64,000 nucleotides of DNA, taken from assembly GCA_034429215.1 (NCBI GenBank), contig DAOUGI010000039.1:1-64000 (forward strand), given 5' to 3'. Shown one piece after another: positions 56,371 to 64,000 of this stretch. Each line of letters opens with the position of its first letter. Within the stretch, counting starts at the first letter, position 1. The stretch is from JAFGOG01 sp034429215. Its GTDB lineage: Bacteria; Chloroflexota; Anaerolineae; JAAYZQ01. The notes below the pieces were generated by a model. That model had not been told where the DNA came from, ran no database searches, and was given only the letters and a program-made list of their open reading frames with translations. Position numbers and translations under genes: made by a program.

Positions 56371-57338
56371 CCAATTTACTCTACCTGTCCAAATCCGATG
56401 TGATCTCCGCCGGTCTGACCATGGCCGAGATCGTCGAGGCGGTCGAGGCTGCCTTTCGCGAAAAAGGCTTGGGCCGCCTCGAGATGCCGCCCAAGCCGGG
56501 CATCCACCCCGGCGACGGCGACAACTTTATCCACGCCATGCCCGCCTACATTCCGGCTCTCGGCTCGGCCGGGGTCAAGTGGGTCAGCGGCTACCCGGGC
56601 AACCAGCAGCGAGGGCTGCCCTACATCAACGGCCTGCTGATTCTCAACGATCCCGACACCGGCCTGCCGCTGGCCGTCATGGACTGCACCTGGATCACCG
56701 CCATGCGCACCGGCGCCGCCACCGCCGTCGCCGCCCGCTACCTGGCCCGGCCCGAATCGGCGGTCGTCGGCGTCCTCGGCTGCGGCGTGCAGGGCCGGAC
56801 CAACGTCGAGGCCTTGAGCGTCCTCTTTCCCCTGCGGCGGGTCATCGCCTACGACATGGTGCCCGATGCGGCCTGGTGCTACGCCGAAGAGGTCAGCGCC
56901 CGTCTTGACCTGGAAGTGGTCGTGGCCGCCGCTCCGCGCCAGGCGGTGACCGGCTGTGACCTGGTGGTCACCGCCGGGCCGATCCTGAAAGTGCCGCACG
57001 CCACCATCCAGGCCGGCTGGCTGGACGAGGGAGCTTTTGCCTCGCTCGTGGACTATGACTCCTATTGGCATCGCGACGCCCTGAACCAGGCCGACAAATT
57101 CTGCACCGACGACCTGCCTCAGCTACTCTACTACCAGCAGGCCGGCTACTTCCAGGACATCCCGCCGGTCTATGCCGAGGTGGGCGAGCTGGTCGCCGGC
57201 CGCAAACCGGGCCGGACGTCGCCTGCCGAGCGAACCATGGCCGCCAACCTGGGCATCGCCATGGACGACATGGCGGTGGCCCCCCTCATCTACCGGCGGG
57301 CAGTGGACAAGGGGGTCGGTACTTGGTTGGAGCTGTAA
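56367..57338 (+). CDS. Ornithine cyclodeaminase/mu-crystallin family protein
   Basis: A 323-residue NAD(P)-dependent protein. The Rossmann motif is VVGVLGCGVQGRTNVEAL near residue 130, preceded by the family's conserved DPDTGLPLAVMDCTWITAMRTGAATAVAARYLA. The N-terminus (LYLSKSDVISAGLTMAEIVEAVEAAF) is typical. Members act as ornithine cyclodeaminase, alanine dehydrogenase or ketimine reductase. Overlap with the lyase (ATGA) suggests it works on the lyase's keto or imine product. That is inference. Confidence 0.9.
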   Translation: MTNLLYLSKSDVISAGLTMAEIVEAVEAAFREKGLGRLEMPPKPGIHPGDGDNFIHAMPAYIPALGSAGVKWVSGYPGNQQRGLPYINGLLILNDPDTGLPLAVMDCTWITAMRTGAATAVAARYLARPESAVVGVLGCGVQGRTNVEALSVLFPLRRVIAYDMVPDAAWCYAEEVSARLDLEVVVAAAPRQAVTGCDLVVTAGPILKVPHATIQAGWLDEGAFASLVDYDSYWHRDALNQADKFCTDDLPQLLYYQQAGYFQDIPPVYAEVGELVAGRKPGRTSPAERTMAANLGIAMDDMAVAPLIYRRAVDKGVGTWLEL

Positions 57339-57339
57339 C

Positions 57340-58902
57340 GTGCAAGTCAATCTCGTAAACTGGCTGCTCGCCTTCTCGCCCATCGCCATCGTCCTGGTCC
57401 TGATGGTCGGCTTTCGATGGGGAGGGCACCGGGCCGGCCTGGTCGGCTGGGTTGTGGGCCTGGCCATCGCCTGGCTGCGCTTTGGCGCCGGGCTTGAGGT
57501 GCTCTTTTATTCGCAAGTGCAGGCCGTGCTCCTCAGCCTGTTCGTTTTGTACATCATCTGGATGGCCCTGGTGCTGTACCGCGTGGTGGACGAGGCCGGC
57601 GCGATCGCCGTCACCGGCCGGGGGATCTCCCGGCTGACCGGCGATCCGACCATGCAGCTCCTGCTGCTGGCCTGGGGCTTTAGCTCATTTCTGCAGGGCG
57701 TGGCTGCCTTTGGCGTGCCCATTGCCGTCGTCGCGCCCCTGCTCATTGGCCTGGGCTTCCCGCCCCTGGTGGCGGTCGCCTCGGTGGCCATCGGCCATTC
57801 CTGGTCGGTCACCTTTGGCAGCATGTCGTCCTCTTTCCAGGCGCTGATGGCCGCCACCGACCTGCCGGGCCTGGACCTGGCGCCCTGGTCGGCCGCGTTC
57901 CTGGGGATCGCCTGCCTCGGCTGCGGCATCGGCGCCGTGTGGGTCTACCGCGGCTGGCAGTCGGTCCGCCATGGCGCGCCGGCCCTGTTGCTGATGACCG
58001 CGGTGATGGTCACCGTCCAGACGGTGTTGGCCGTGAGCGGTCTGTGGACCCTGGCCGGCTTTGTGGCCGGGCTGGCCGGGCTGGCCACCGGGGCGGTGAT
58101 AGCCCGCCTGCCGCGCTACCAACGCCGGGTGGCCGGCGATCCGGCCCCGGCGCCCGCTCCGCAGCGCATGTCGCTGCGGCTGGCCCTGGTCCCCTACCTG
58201 ATCCTCTTTGTTGTCGTGGCCGCCGCCGAGCTGTGGCCGTGGCTCCACCAGGTGCTGAGCCAGGTCCAGATCCGGGTCCACCTGCCGGAGGTCAGCACCG
58301 CCTACGGCTGGACGACGCCGGCCGGCGTGGGCCGGACGATCAGCGTTTTTGGTCACGCCGGGGCGCTGTTGGCCTACGTCTCGCTAATATCGTTCCTCCT
58401 CTTCCGCCGGACCGGCCACTATACCCCTGGGGTAGCTCGCCGTATCGTGCGCCAGACCGTGCGCAGTGCCGTGCCCTCGTCGATCGGCATCGCCACCATG
58501 GTCGGCTTTGCCGTGGCCATGGACTATAGCGGCATGACCTACGTTTTGGCCGATGGGCTGGGCCGGGTGGCCGGCTCTGCCTACCCGGTGGTAGCGCCCT
58601 TCATCGGGCTCCTGGGCGCCTTTATGACCGGCAGTAACACCAACTCGAACGTGGTCTTTGCCCCGCTCCAGCAGCAGGCGGCCGCCGTGCTGGGCATCAA
58701 CGCCCTGATCGTCCTGGGCGCGCAGACCACCGGCGGCGCGCTGGGCTCGATGATCGCCCCGGCCAAGGTGATCCTGGGCTGCAGCACCGCCGGCCTGCCC
58801 GGACAGGAGGGCCAGGTGCTCAAGAAAACCCTGCCTCCGGCCCTGGTCATTTCCGGCCTGGTCGGCATACTGGCCCTGGTAGCGGTGTTGTTAGGCGGCT
58901 AA
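57340..58902 (+). CDS. L-lactate permease (LctP) family transporter
   Basis: A 520-residue protein with 12-14 hydrophobic segments. LctP-family patterns are visible: NLVNWLLAFSPIAIVLVLMV at the start, LQGVAAFGVPIAVVAPLLIGLGF, GHSWSVTFGSMSSSFQALMA, and near the end FMTGSNTNSNVVFAPLQQQAA followed by GGALGSMIAPAKVILGC. The GTG at 57340 lies 2 nt after the previous stop with GGAG just before; longer frames overlap that gene. It likely carries lactate or another 2-hydroxy/2-oxo acid with protons; 2-oxobutyrate from the lyase is a candidate. Confidence 0.88.
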   Translation: MQVNLVNWLLAFSPIAIVLVLMVGFRWGGHRAGLVGWVVGLAIAWLRFGAGLEVLFYSQVQAVLLSLFVLYIIWMALVLYRVVDEAGAIAVTGRGISRLTGDPTMQLLLLAWGFSSFLQGVAAFGVPIAVVAPLLIGLGFPPLVAVASVAIGHSWSVTFGSMSSSFQALMAATDLPGLDLAPWSAAFLGIACLGCGIGAVWVYRGWQSVRHGAPALLLMTAVMVTVQTVLAVSGLWTLAGFVAGLAGLATGAVIARLPRYQRRVAGDPAPAPAPQRMSLRLALVPYLILFVVVAAAELWPWLHQVLSQVQIRVHLPEVSTAYGWTTPAGVGRTISVFGHAGALLAYVSLISFLLFRRTGHYTPGVARRIVRQTVRSAVPSSIGIATMVGFAVAMDYSGMTYVLADGLGRVAGSAYPVVAPFIGLLGAFMTGSNTNSNVVFAPLQQQAAAVLGINALIVLGAQTTGGALGSMIAPAKVILGCSTAGLPGQEGQVLKKTLPPALVISGLVGILALVAVLLGG

Positions 58903-59535
58903 ATGTTCTCAACTCTGAAGGCATGGTCGCCCAACTCGCGCCTGGCATGGCTGATCGTCCTGTTCGCCGTCCAGTTGCTGTACGTCCCCATCAACCGCAC
59001 CGTCCGGGGCGGCGTTATTCTGTCTTTGCCGTGGGATTCGCATGTCCCCTTCTGGCCGATCTGGGCTGTGCCCTACCTGTTGAGCATCCTGTGGTGGATG
59101 GCGGCGTTCATCTGGGCGGCGTGGAAGATGGATGATATCCGCTACCGGGCCTTTGTCGCCGCTGCGCTGGCCGTCATGCTGACCGCCTATGCGGCCTATA
59201 TCCTCTACCCCACCTACGTGGAGCGGCCCCCTTTGGAGGGGCATGGCTGGCAGACCGAGCTGGTCCGCTCGATATACAATAACGACCGCCTGAACAACGC
59301 TTTTCCCAGCGGCCACACCTATACCACCATGCTGATCGCCCTGTTCTGGTGGGATTGGCGCCCCAAGTTGCGCTGGCTGTGGGCCGCCATCGCCGTCGTC
59401 GTCATCCTGTCTACCCTGTTCACCGGCCAGCACAACCTGCTGGATCCGATCGGGGGCATCATCTGGGCCTGCGCCGGTTATTGCTTCGGCTGGTGGTGGG
59501 TCAAGTGGAGGCAAGCTCGGCGGAAGGAAGTATGA
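58903..59535 (+). CDS. PAP2-superfamily membrane protein
   Basis: A 210-residue protein with six membrane segments. The PAP2 phosphatase motifs are partial: FPSGHTYTT (motif 2) is intact, and motif 3 appears as TGQHNLLDPIGG, with Gln in place of the usual Arg of SRxxxxxHxxxD and a shortened spacing. It resembles the inositol-phosphorylceramide-synthase-like PAP2 branch. It would act on a membrane lipid phosphate or transfer a lipid head group. The ATG follows the permease stop directly and its stop overlaps the kinase start (ATGA). Confidence 0.82.
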   Translation: MFSTLKAWSPNSRLAWLIVLFAVQLLYVPINRTVRGGVILSLPWDSHVPFWPIWAVPYLLSILWWMAAFIWAAWKMDDIRYRAFVAAALAVMLTAYAAYILYPTYVERPPLEGHGWQTELVRSIYNNDRLNNAFPSGHTYTTMLIALFWWDWRPKLRWLWAAIAVVVILSTLFTGQHNLLDPIGGIIWACAGYCFGWWWVKWRQARRKEV

Positions 59536-62456
59536 CCGTGCGCCGGAACCTTTCCCTCTGGCTGTGGTCCGCTCTCTTGCTCAGCGTTTTCCCCGTGGCC
59601 GTGGCGCTGATCCAGATCTACTCCTGGCTGCCGGCCGACGGCGCCACCGGCAACCTGGACAGCTTTGCGGCAGAGGGCTTTAAAGTCCAGCGCTTGTTCG
59701 GGCAGCGAGAAGGTGGCCTGCAACAGGGCGATCTGATCGTCCGGGCCGGCGGCTATACCCCTGCCGAGTGGCTGGCCGGCGCGCCGCGCGGGCCAGAATG
59801 GACAAACGGCGGGATCGTGCCGTATGAGGTTCGCCGGGATGGCCAGATCGTAGAGCTGCAGATCCGGCTGGCCCCTACCCCTTTCCGCACCATCGTCGCC
59901 AGTTGGTCGCTGCAGCTCCTGATGTCTTTGGCTTGCCTCGCCATCGGCGCTTTTGTCTTTATCAAGCGGCCGCGCGAGCTGGCTGCCCGCGTGTTGATGC
60001 TCTTTTGCGTAGCGCTGACCCTCCAGTACTGGGGCGATGCCTACAACTTTCAGCTCCCCACGCTGCCCTGGCGCTTGCCATTTTGGTTTCATCTCGCCTA
60101 CGAGCACGTGACCTACGGTGTGAGTGTCGCCGGCATCTGCTACTTTGCCCTGGTCTTTCCACTGCCTCACCCACTGATCAAAAGGTTCTCCCACCTGTTG
60201 CCGGCCTTTCTGCTTTTCGGCCCCCTGGTGACCATTGCCCTGGGGATGGCCCTGGCTCCGGATCCAATCTGGGCGCTGAGGAACGGCAACATCCTCTCCT
60301 GGGCTGTGGCGTTGATGCAGATTACAACGGCCATCCTGGCCGGCCTCCGTTCGATCCGCACGGCCCGCGATCCGGTGCCGCGGGCCCAGGTGCGCTGGAT
60401 ACTGTTGTGGACCGCGGTAGGGTGTGGGGTGTTGATGCCAGGCTATGTCCTGCCCTTGCTGGTAACGGGTCGTTCCTTGCTCTCCCACTCCTTCACCATG
60501 GTTTTTATCGGACTCATCCCCTTCACCTTTGCCCTGGCCGTCTTGCGTTTCCGCCTGTTCGAGATCGAAGTCCTCATCAACCGCACCCTGGTCTACGGCA
60601 CGCTGACAGTGCTTTTGGTCGGCCTCTACCTGCTCCTGGTCCGCCTGTTCACTCTGCTCATCCCGATCCTGTTGCGCCGCCAGGATGACACGGCGGTAGT
60701 CTTTATTGCCACCCTGGGCATGGTTCTCGCCTTTGCCCCATTGCGGCGGCGGGTCCAGATCGCCATCGACCGCGCCTTCTACCGCACCAAGCTCGACTAC
60801 CGGCGCTTGTTGCCGGAGATGAGCGACCGGCTGGCGACCAGCATCGTCCCTGACGACCTGGCGGCCATGCTGACGCGCGAGCTGCCGCAGCGGCTGCAGA
60901 TCGCCTGGGCCACCTTGGCCGTGTTGGACTCCGACGGGGAGCAGTTCGTCCGGACCGGCCCAGGCATTGTGCCTGAGCATCCTCCGCTGCCGGCCAACCA
61001 TCCGGTGGTCGCTTACCTGTGCCGGGCGGGCCAGCCTGTCTTGCGCCTCCAGCCCCCATCCGATCTGCCGGTCGAGGTCCGAGACTTTTTCGATCGCCAC
61101 GGGATCGAGCTGGGCATCCCCCTGATCGTCGGCGAGAAACCGGTGGGCATGTACAACCTGGGGCCAAAACTGTCGGGCAGCGCCTACACCAGCGACGAGG
61201 TCCATCTCCTGCGCCTCATAGGCCGCCAGGCGGCCGTCGCCGTGGAGAACAGCCGTCTTTTCCATGCCGAGCAGGAGCAGCGCGACCTGGCTCAAGCTCT
61301 CCAGGAAGCAGCCGACGTCGTGAGCAGCACCCTGAACCTCGACCAGGTATTGGACCGCATCCTGGCGCAGGTAGAGCGAGTCGTTGCCGGGGATGCCTTT
61401 AACGTCATGCTGATTGAGGACGGCGTAGCCTCCGCGGTCCGCTGGCATGGACACGAGCGGCTGGGAGTTGCCCACCTGATCGACCACCTGAGCATGCCCG
61501 TTTCCGAATACCAAACCCTTGCCCAGATGGCCCGTACCGGCGAGCCGTTGGTCGTCCCCGACACTACCCTCTATCCCCAATGGAATCCACGGCCGGGCTG
61601 GGAGAAACTGCGTTCCTACGTATCGGCGCCGATCCAGGTAGCGGGAGAGACGGTGGGCTTCCTGAATGTGGATGGCAGCCGGCCCGGCCAGTTCAGCATG
61701 GCCGATGCCCGGCGGCTGGAGGCTTTTGCCCATCATGCAGCCACAGCCCTGGAGAATGCTCGTTTGTACGAGCGGGCGCAGCGGGAAATCTCCGAGCGCA
61801 AGCGGGCCGAGGAACAGCTCAAAACCTCGCTGGCCGAAAAAGAGGTCTTGCTGAAAGAGGTCCACCACCGCGTCAAGAACAATCTCCAGGTCATTTCAAG
61901 CCTGCTTCACCTCCAGTCCAAACAGATCAAGGATCCTGAGACGCTTAGCATATTCCTGGAAAGCCAGCACCGGGTCCGATCCATGGCCCTCGTCCACGAA
62001 AGGCTCTATCAAAGTGAAGACCTGTCCGGAGTCGATGCCGCCGAGTACTTTCGGGATCTCGTCAGTTATCTGCATCGTTCTTATGGCGCCACGTCGGGCC
62101 AGGTGAGCCTGAACGTGGATGTCGCTCCGGTATCCTTGGGCATCGACGTCGCCATTCCGTGTGGGTTGATCATCAGCGAGCTGATTTCCAATGCACTGAA
62201 ACACGCCTTCCCCGACGGCCGGCAGGGTCAAATCCTGGTCTATCTCCGCATGGGGCAGGATGGCCGGTGCACCTTGGTGGTCAGCGATGACGGCATCGGC
62301 TTGCCGGAGGACCTGGACCTGGAGCGGACTGAATCATTGGGCCTGCACCTGGTGAACCGGTTGGTGGCTCAGCTCGAAGGTTCCATCGACCTGTATAGGA
62401 AAGGTGGCACGACCCACAGAATTACATTCCCCTGCGCGTTTGGCAAAGGAGGTTAG
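59532..62456 (+). CDS. Membrane sensor kinase with PDZ-like and two GAF domains (HisKA_2)
   Basis: A 974-residue kinase. After a signal anchor comes a PDZ-like extracytoplasmic domain (about 50-120: GLQQGDLIVRAGGYTPAEWL...VPYEVRRDGQIVELQI), then about eight spans (120-440), a GAF domain (about 470-610), a second GAF (about 620-770: VVSSTLNLDQVLDRILAQVERVV), and a HisKA_2 domain with EVHHRVKNNLQVISSLL. The ATPase ends with SDDGIGLPEDLDLERTESLG. HisKA_2 kinases commonly signal to soluble regulators; the gene downstream encodes one. The start overlaps the PAP2 stop by ATGA. Confidence 0.9.
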   Translation: MTVRRNLSLWLWSALLLSVFPVAVALIQIYSWLPADGATGNLDSFAAEGFKVQRLFGQREGGLQQGDLIVRAGGYTPAEWLAGAPRGPEWTNGGIVPYEVRRDGQIVELQIRLAPTPFRTIVASWSLQLLMSLACLAIGAFVFIKRPRELAARVLMLFCVALTLQYWGDAYNFQLPTLPWRLPFWFHLAYEHVTYGVSVAGICYFALVFPLPHPLIKRFSHLLPAFLLFGPLVTIALGMALAPDPIWALRNGNILSWAVALMQITTAILAGLRSIRTARDPVPRAQVRWILLWTAVGCGVLMPGYVLPLLVTGRSLLSHSFTMVFIGLIPFTFALAVLRFRLFEIEVLINRTLVYGTLTVLLVGLYLLLVRLFTLLIPILLRRQDDTAVVFIATLGMVLAFAPLRRRVQIAIDRAFYRTKLDYRRLLPEMSDRLATSIVPDDLAAMLTRELPQRLQIAWATLAVLDSDGEQFVRTGPGIVPEHPPLPANHPVVAYLCRAGQPVLRLQPPSDLPVEVRDFFDRHGIELGIPLIVGEKPVGMYNLGPKLSGSAYTSDEVHLLRLIGRQAAVAVENSRLFHAEQEQRDLAQALQEAADVVSSTLNLDQVLDRILAQVERVVAGDAFNVMLIEDGVASAVRWHGHERLGVAHLIDHLSMPVSEYQTLAQMARTGEPLVVPDTTLYPQWNPRPGWEKLRSYVSAPIQVAGETVGFLNVDGSRPGQFSMADARRLEAFAHHAATALENARLYERAQREISERKRAEEQLKTSLAEKEVLLKEVHHRVKNNLQVISSLLHLQSKQIKDPETLSIFLESQHRVRSMALVHERLYQSEDLSGVDAAEYFRDLVSYLHRSYGATSGQVSLNVDVAPVSLGIDVAIPCGLIISELISNALKHAFPDGRQGQILVYLRMGQDGRCTLVVSDDGIGLPEDLDLERTESLGLHLVNRLVAQLEGSIDLYRKGGTTHRITFPCAFGKGG

Positions 62457-62461
62457 TCACG

Positions 62462-64000
62462 ATGGCGAGAGCGCAGATCCTGGTTGTGGAAGATGACAGC
62501 ATCATTGTCATGGAGCTCGAGGATAGGCTATATAGCCTGGGATACGCTGTCTGCTCTGCCACGGCGTACGGCGAAGAGGCGATCGATAAAGCGGCCGAGC
62601 TAGGCCCAGACCTGGTGCTCATGGACATCCGTCTAAAGGGAGCCATGGATGGGATAGAGGCCGCCGCCGAGATCCGCGAGCGCTATGACATTCCCGTGGT
62701 CTACCTGACCGCCTACGCCGACAGCAACACCCTACAGCGCGCTCAAATCACCGAGCCTTATAGCTATCTCATCAAGCCCTTTGAGGAAAGGGAGCTGCAC
62801 ATTGCCATCGAGATGGCCCTCTACAAGCACCGGATGGAGAAGGAAAGGGCGAGGCTGGAGGAACGGCTCTTTCAGGCCCAGAAATTAGAGACCGCCCAGG
62901 CTTTGGTGGCCGGCATCGTCCACGAGTTCAACAACCTGATGACGACGATCATCGCTCACAGCTCATTCCTCCTGTCCTTGCTGGGTGAAGAGGATCCTCA
63001 GCGCCCCAGGATCGAGTTCATCAAACAGGCCGGCGAACGGGCCGCTACCCTGACGCAGCAGGTCCTGGCTTTCAGCCAACCGCAGGGACCTGAGCCCAAG
63101 CCGTTGGACATCAATGCTGTGCTCGGCAATATGCGTGAGGCGCTCCAGCGCGCCGTCGGCGAAGGCATCGTGCTGAGCGACCGCCTCGAGCCGGGCTCTC
63201 TGTATGTCAAAGCCAATCAGGGACAGCTCGAGCAGGTCATCATGAACCTGGTGATCAACGCCCAGGAGGCGATGCCTGAGGGCGGCAAGCTGGCCATCGA
63301 GACCGAAACCGTTACCCTGAACGACGACCAGATCCGGCACATTCCCGGAGCGTATGCCGGGACCTTTGCCTGTCTATCGATTGCCGATACAGGCGTCGGC
63401 ATGGATGAGGAAACCGCCAGGCATGTTTTCGAGCCCTTTTTCAGCACCAAGCAAAAGGGGACCGGCCTGGGCCTGCCGATTGCCAATAGCATCGTCCGGC
63501 AGTACGCCGGCTGGATCGAGGTCCGCAGCAAGCCTTGGCAGGGCTCGACATTTAGGATCTGCCTGCCCGTCTTTGTCGGCGAGCTGGAAAGCGGGGCCCC
63601 GGAAAGCGCGCTGCCGCCCGAATCGCAGGGAATGGGCGAGCGGGTCCTGGTTGTAGAGGACAACGAAGGCGTCCGCGCCGCCGTCTCGGAGATGCTCGAG
63701 TCGGGTGGCTATGTCGTATTCGTGGCCGCCAATGCCCGGGAAGCGCTGGACCTCTTTGAAAAAGAAGAGGGCGAGTTCCACCTGATATTCAGCGACGTGG
63801 TCCTGCCCGATGAGGATGGCGTAAGGCTGGTCGACCAGTTGCTGACCCGCAAGCCGGGAGTCTCAGTCCTCATGAGCAGCGGGTACATGGATGAGCGGGC
63901 GCAATGGCCGCTCATCCGTGCCCGGGGATTCCATTTCCTGCAAAAGCCGTTCGGCTATGACGAGCTCATGCCTGTCGTCAGGGAAATACTTGGACGCAGA
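62462..64000 (+). CDS. Hybrid kinase: receiver, histidine kinase, receiver (runs off the window)
   Basis: 513 codons are visible and the frame is still open at the window end. Receiver 1 (residues 1-125) has VVEDDS and the phospho-Asp in LVLMDIRLKG, the DIRL form typical of partners of HisKA_2 kinases. A coiled linker leads to HisKA with AGIVHEFNNLMTTI, then an ATPase domain with VMNLVINAQEAMPEGG and FFSTKQKGTGLGLPIA. A second receiver begins near residue 397 (RVLVVEDNEGVR) with its Asp in IFSDVVLPDEDG. It lies 5 nt after the sensor kinase, so the two likely form one phosphorelay. Confidence 0.92.
   Translation, partial: MARAQILVVEDDSIIVMELEDRLYSLGYAVCSATAYGEEAIDKAAELGPDLVLMDIRLKGAMDGIEAAAEIRERYDIPVVYLTAYADSNTLQRAQITEPYSYLIKPFEERELHIAIEMALYKHRMEKERARLEERLFQAQKLETAQALVAGIVHEFNNLMTTIIAHSSFLLSLLGEEDPQRPRIEFIKQAGERAATLTQQVLAFSQPQGPEPKPLDINAVLGNMREALQRAVGEGIVLSDRLEPGSLYVKANQGQLEQVIMNLVINAQEAMPEGGKLAIETETVTLNDDQIRHIPGAYAGTFACLSIADTGVGMDEETARHVFEPFFSTKQKGTGLGLPIANSIVRQYAGWIEVRSKPWQGSTFRICLPVFVGELESGAPESALPPESQGMGERVLVVEDNEGVRAAVSEMLESGGYVVFVAANAREALDLFEKEEGEFHLIFSDVVLPDEDGVRLVDQLLTRKPGVSVLMSSGYMDERAQWPLIRARGFHFLQKPFGYDELMPVVREILGRR

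Overview
The window is about 64 kb of GC-rich bacterial chromosome. Gene content suggests a Chloroflexota member of Anaerolineae/Caldilineae type. The indications are a FusA2-type EF-G paralogue, large FG-GAP and head-repeat surface proteins, secreted proteins ending in an LPxxxRN-like tail, many NarL-type kinases and characteristic interspersed GC-rich repeats. There is no rRNA gene or other marker that fixes the taxonomy, so this is an inference. No tRNA, rRNA or CRISPR array was recognised by eye.

Region 1 (86-17852, all minus strand) is a nearly continuous gene train. Read in the direction of transcription it starts with a copper unit (csoR, copZ, copA) under a consensus promoter with a CsoR-like operator. 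Next is a lipoprotein with three DsbA-type thioredoxin domains, whose reading frame contains two in-frame UGA codons exactly at the first position of the CxxC motifs. I read this as one 607-residue selenoprotein (Sec88-Pro-Tyr-Cys and Sec271-Pro-Ala-Cys) with a SECIS-like hairpin after each UGA. Then follow a type I cytochrome c maturation set (ccmE, F, A, B, C, D), three unfamiliar membrane/zinc-ribbon proteins embedded in it, an enlarged CcdA, a DUF2085 protein and a MoxR-DUF58-DUF4129 trio. CcmE is the CxxxY variant. Together these look like an envelope redox, heme and copper assembly island; this is the most interesting part of the window.

Region 2 (18103-26350) holds a 14-repeat FG-GAP surface protein, a divergent hydantoinase/dihydropyrimidinase, a probable small RNA with its own promoter and terminator (about 23852-23971), and the EF-G paralogue with a perfect terminator. 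Region 3 (26355-39957) is housekeeping-like: TPR, GAF kinase and XRE genes; DUF362, PHP and YbbR genes; padR-gmd; an MFS transporter; rsmG; dnaN; a methyltransferase; an M28 peptidase. Region 4 (39970-43580) is accessory: a GNAT gene split by an approximately 909-bp insertion that carries an MNT-HEPN toxin-antitoxin pair and is flanked by a 7-bp direct repeat, then two secreted/surface proteins, one with 14 head-type repeats and a C-terminal S74 chaperone domain. Region 5 (43666-51557) has a haloalkane-dehalogenase-like hydrolase, two GNATs, and a NarL-type two-component system next to a MacA/MacB-type export system. Region 6 (51558-53043) is degenerate or foreign-looking. Region 7 (53047-64000) has a glycosidase-like protein, a tightly coupled operon (PLP sulfur-amino-acid lyase, ornithine-cyclodeaminase-like enzyme, lactate-permease family transporter, PAP2 protein, sensor kinase) and a hybrid kinase cut by the window edge.

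All calls come from reading sequence and translations by eye. No alignment, folding or database search was run.
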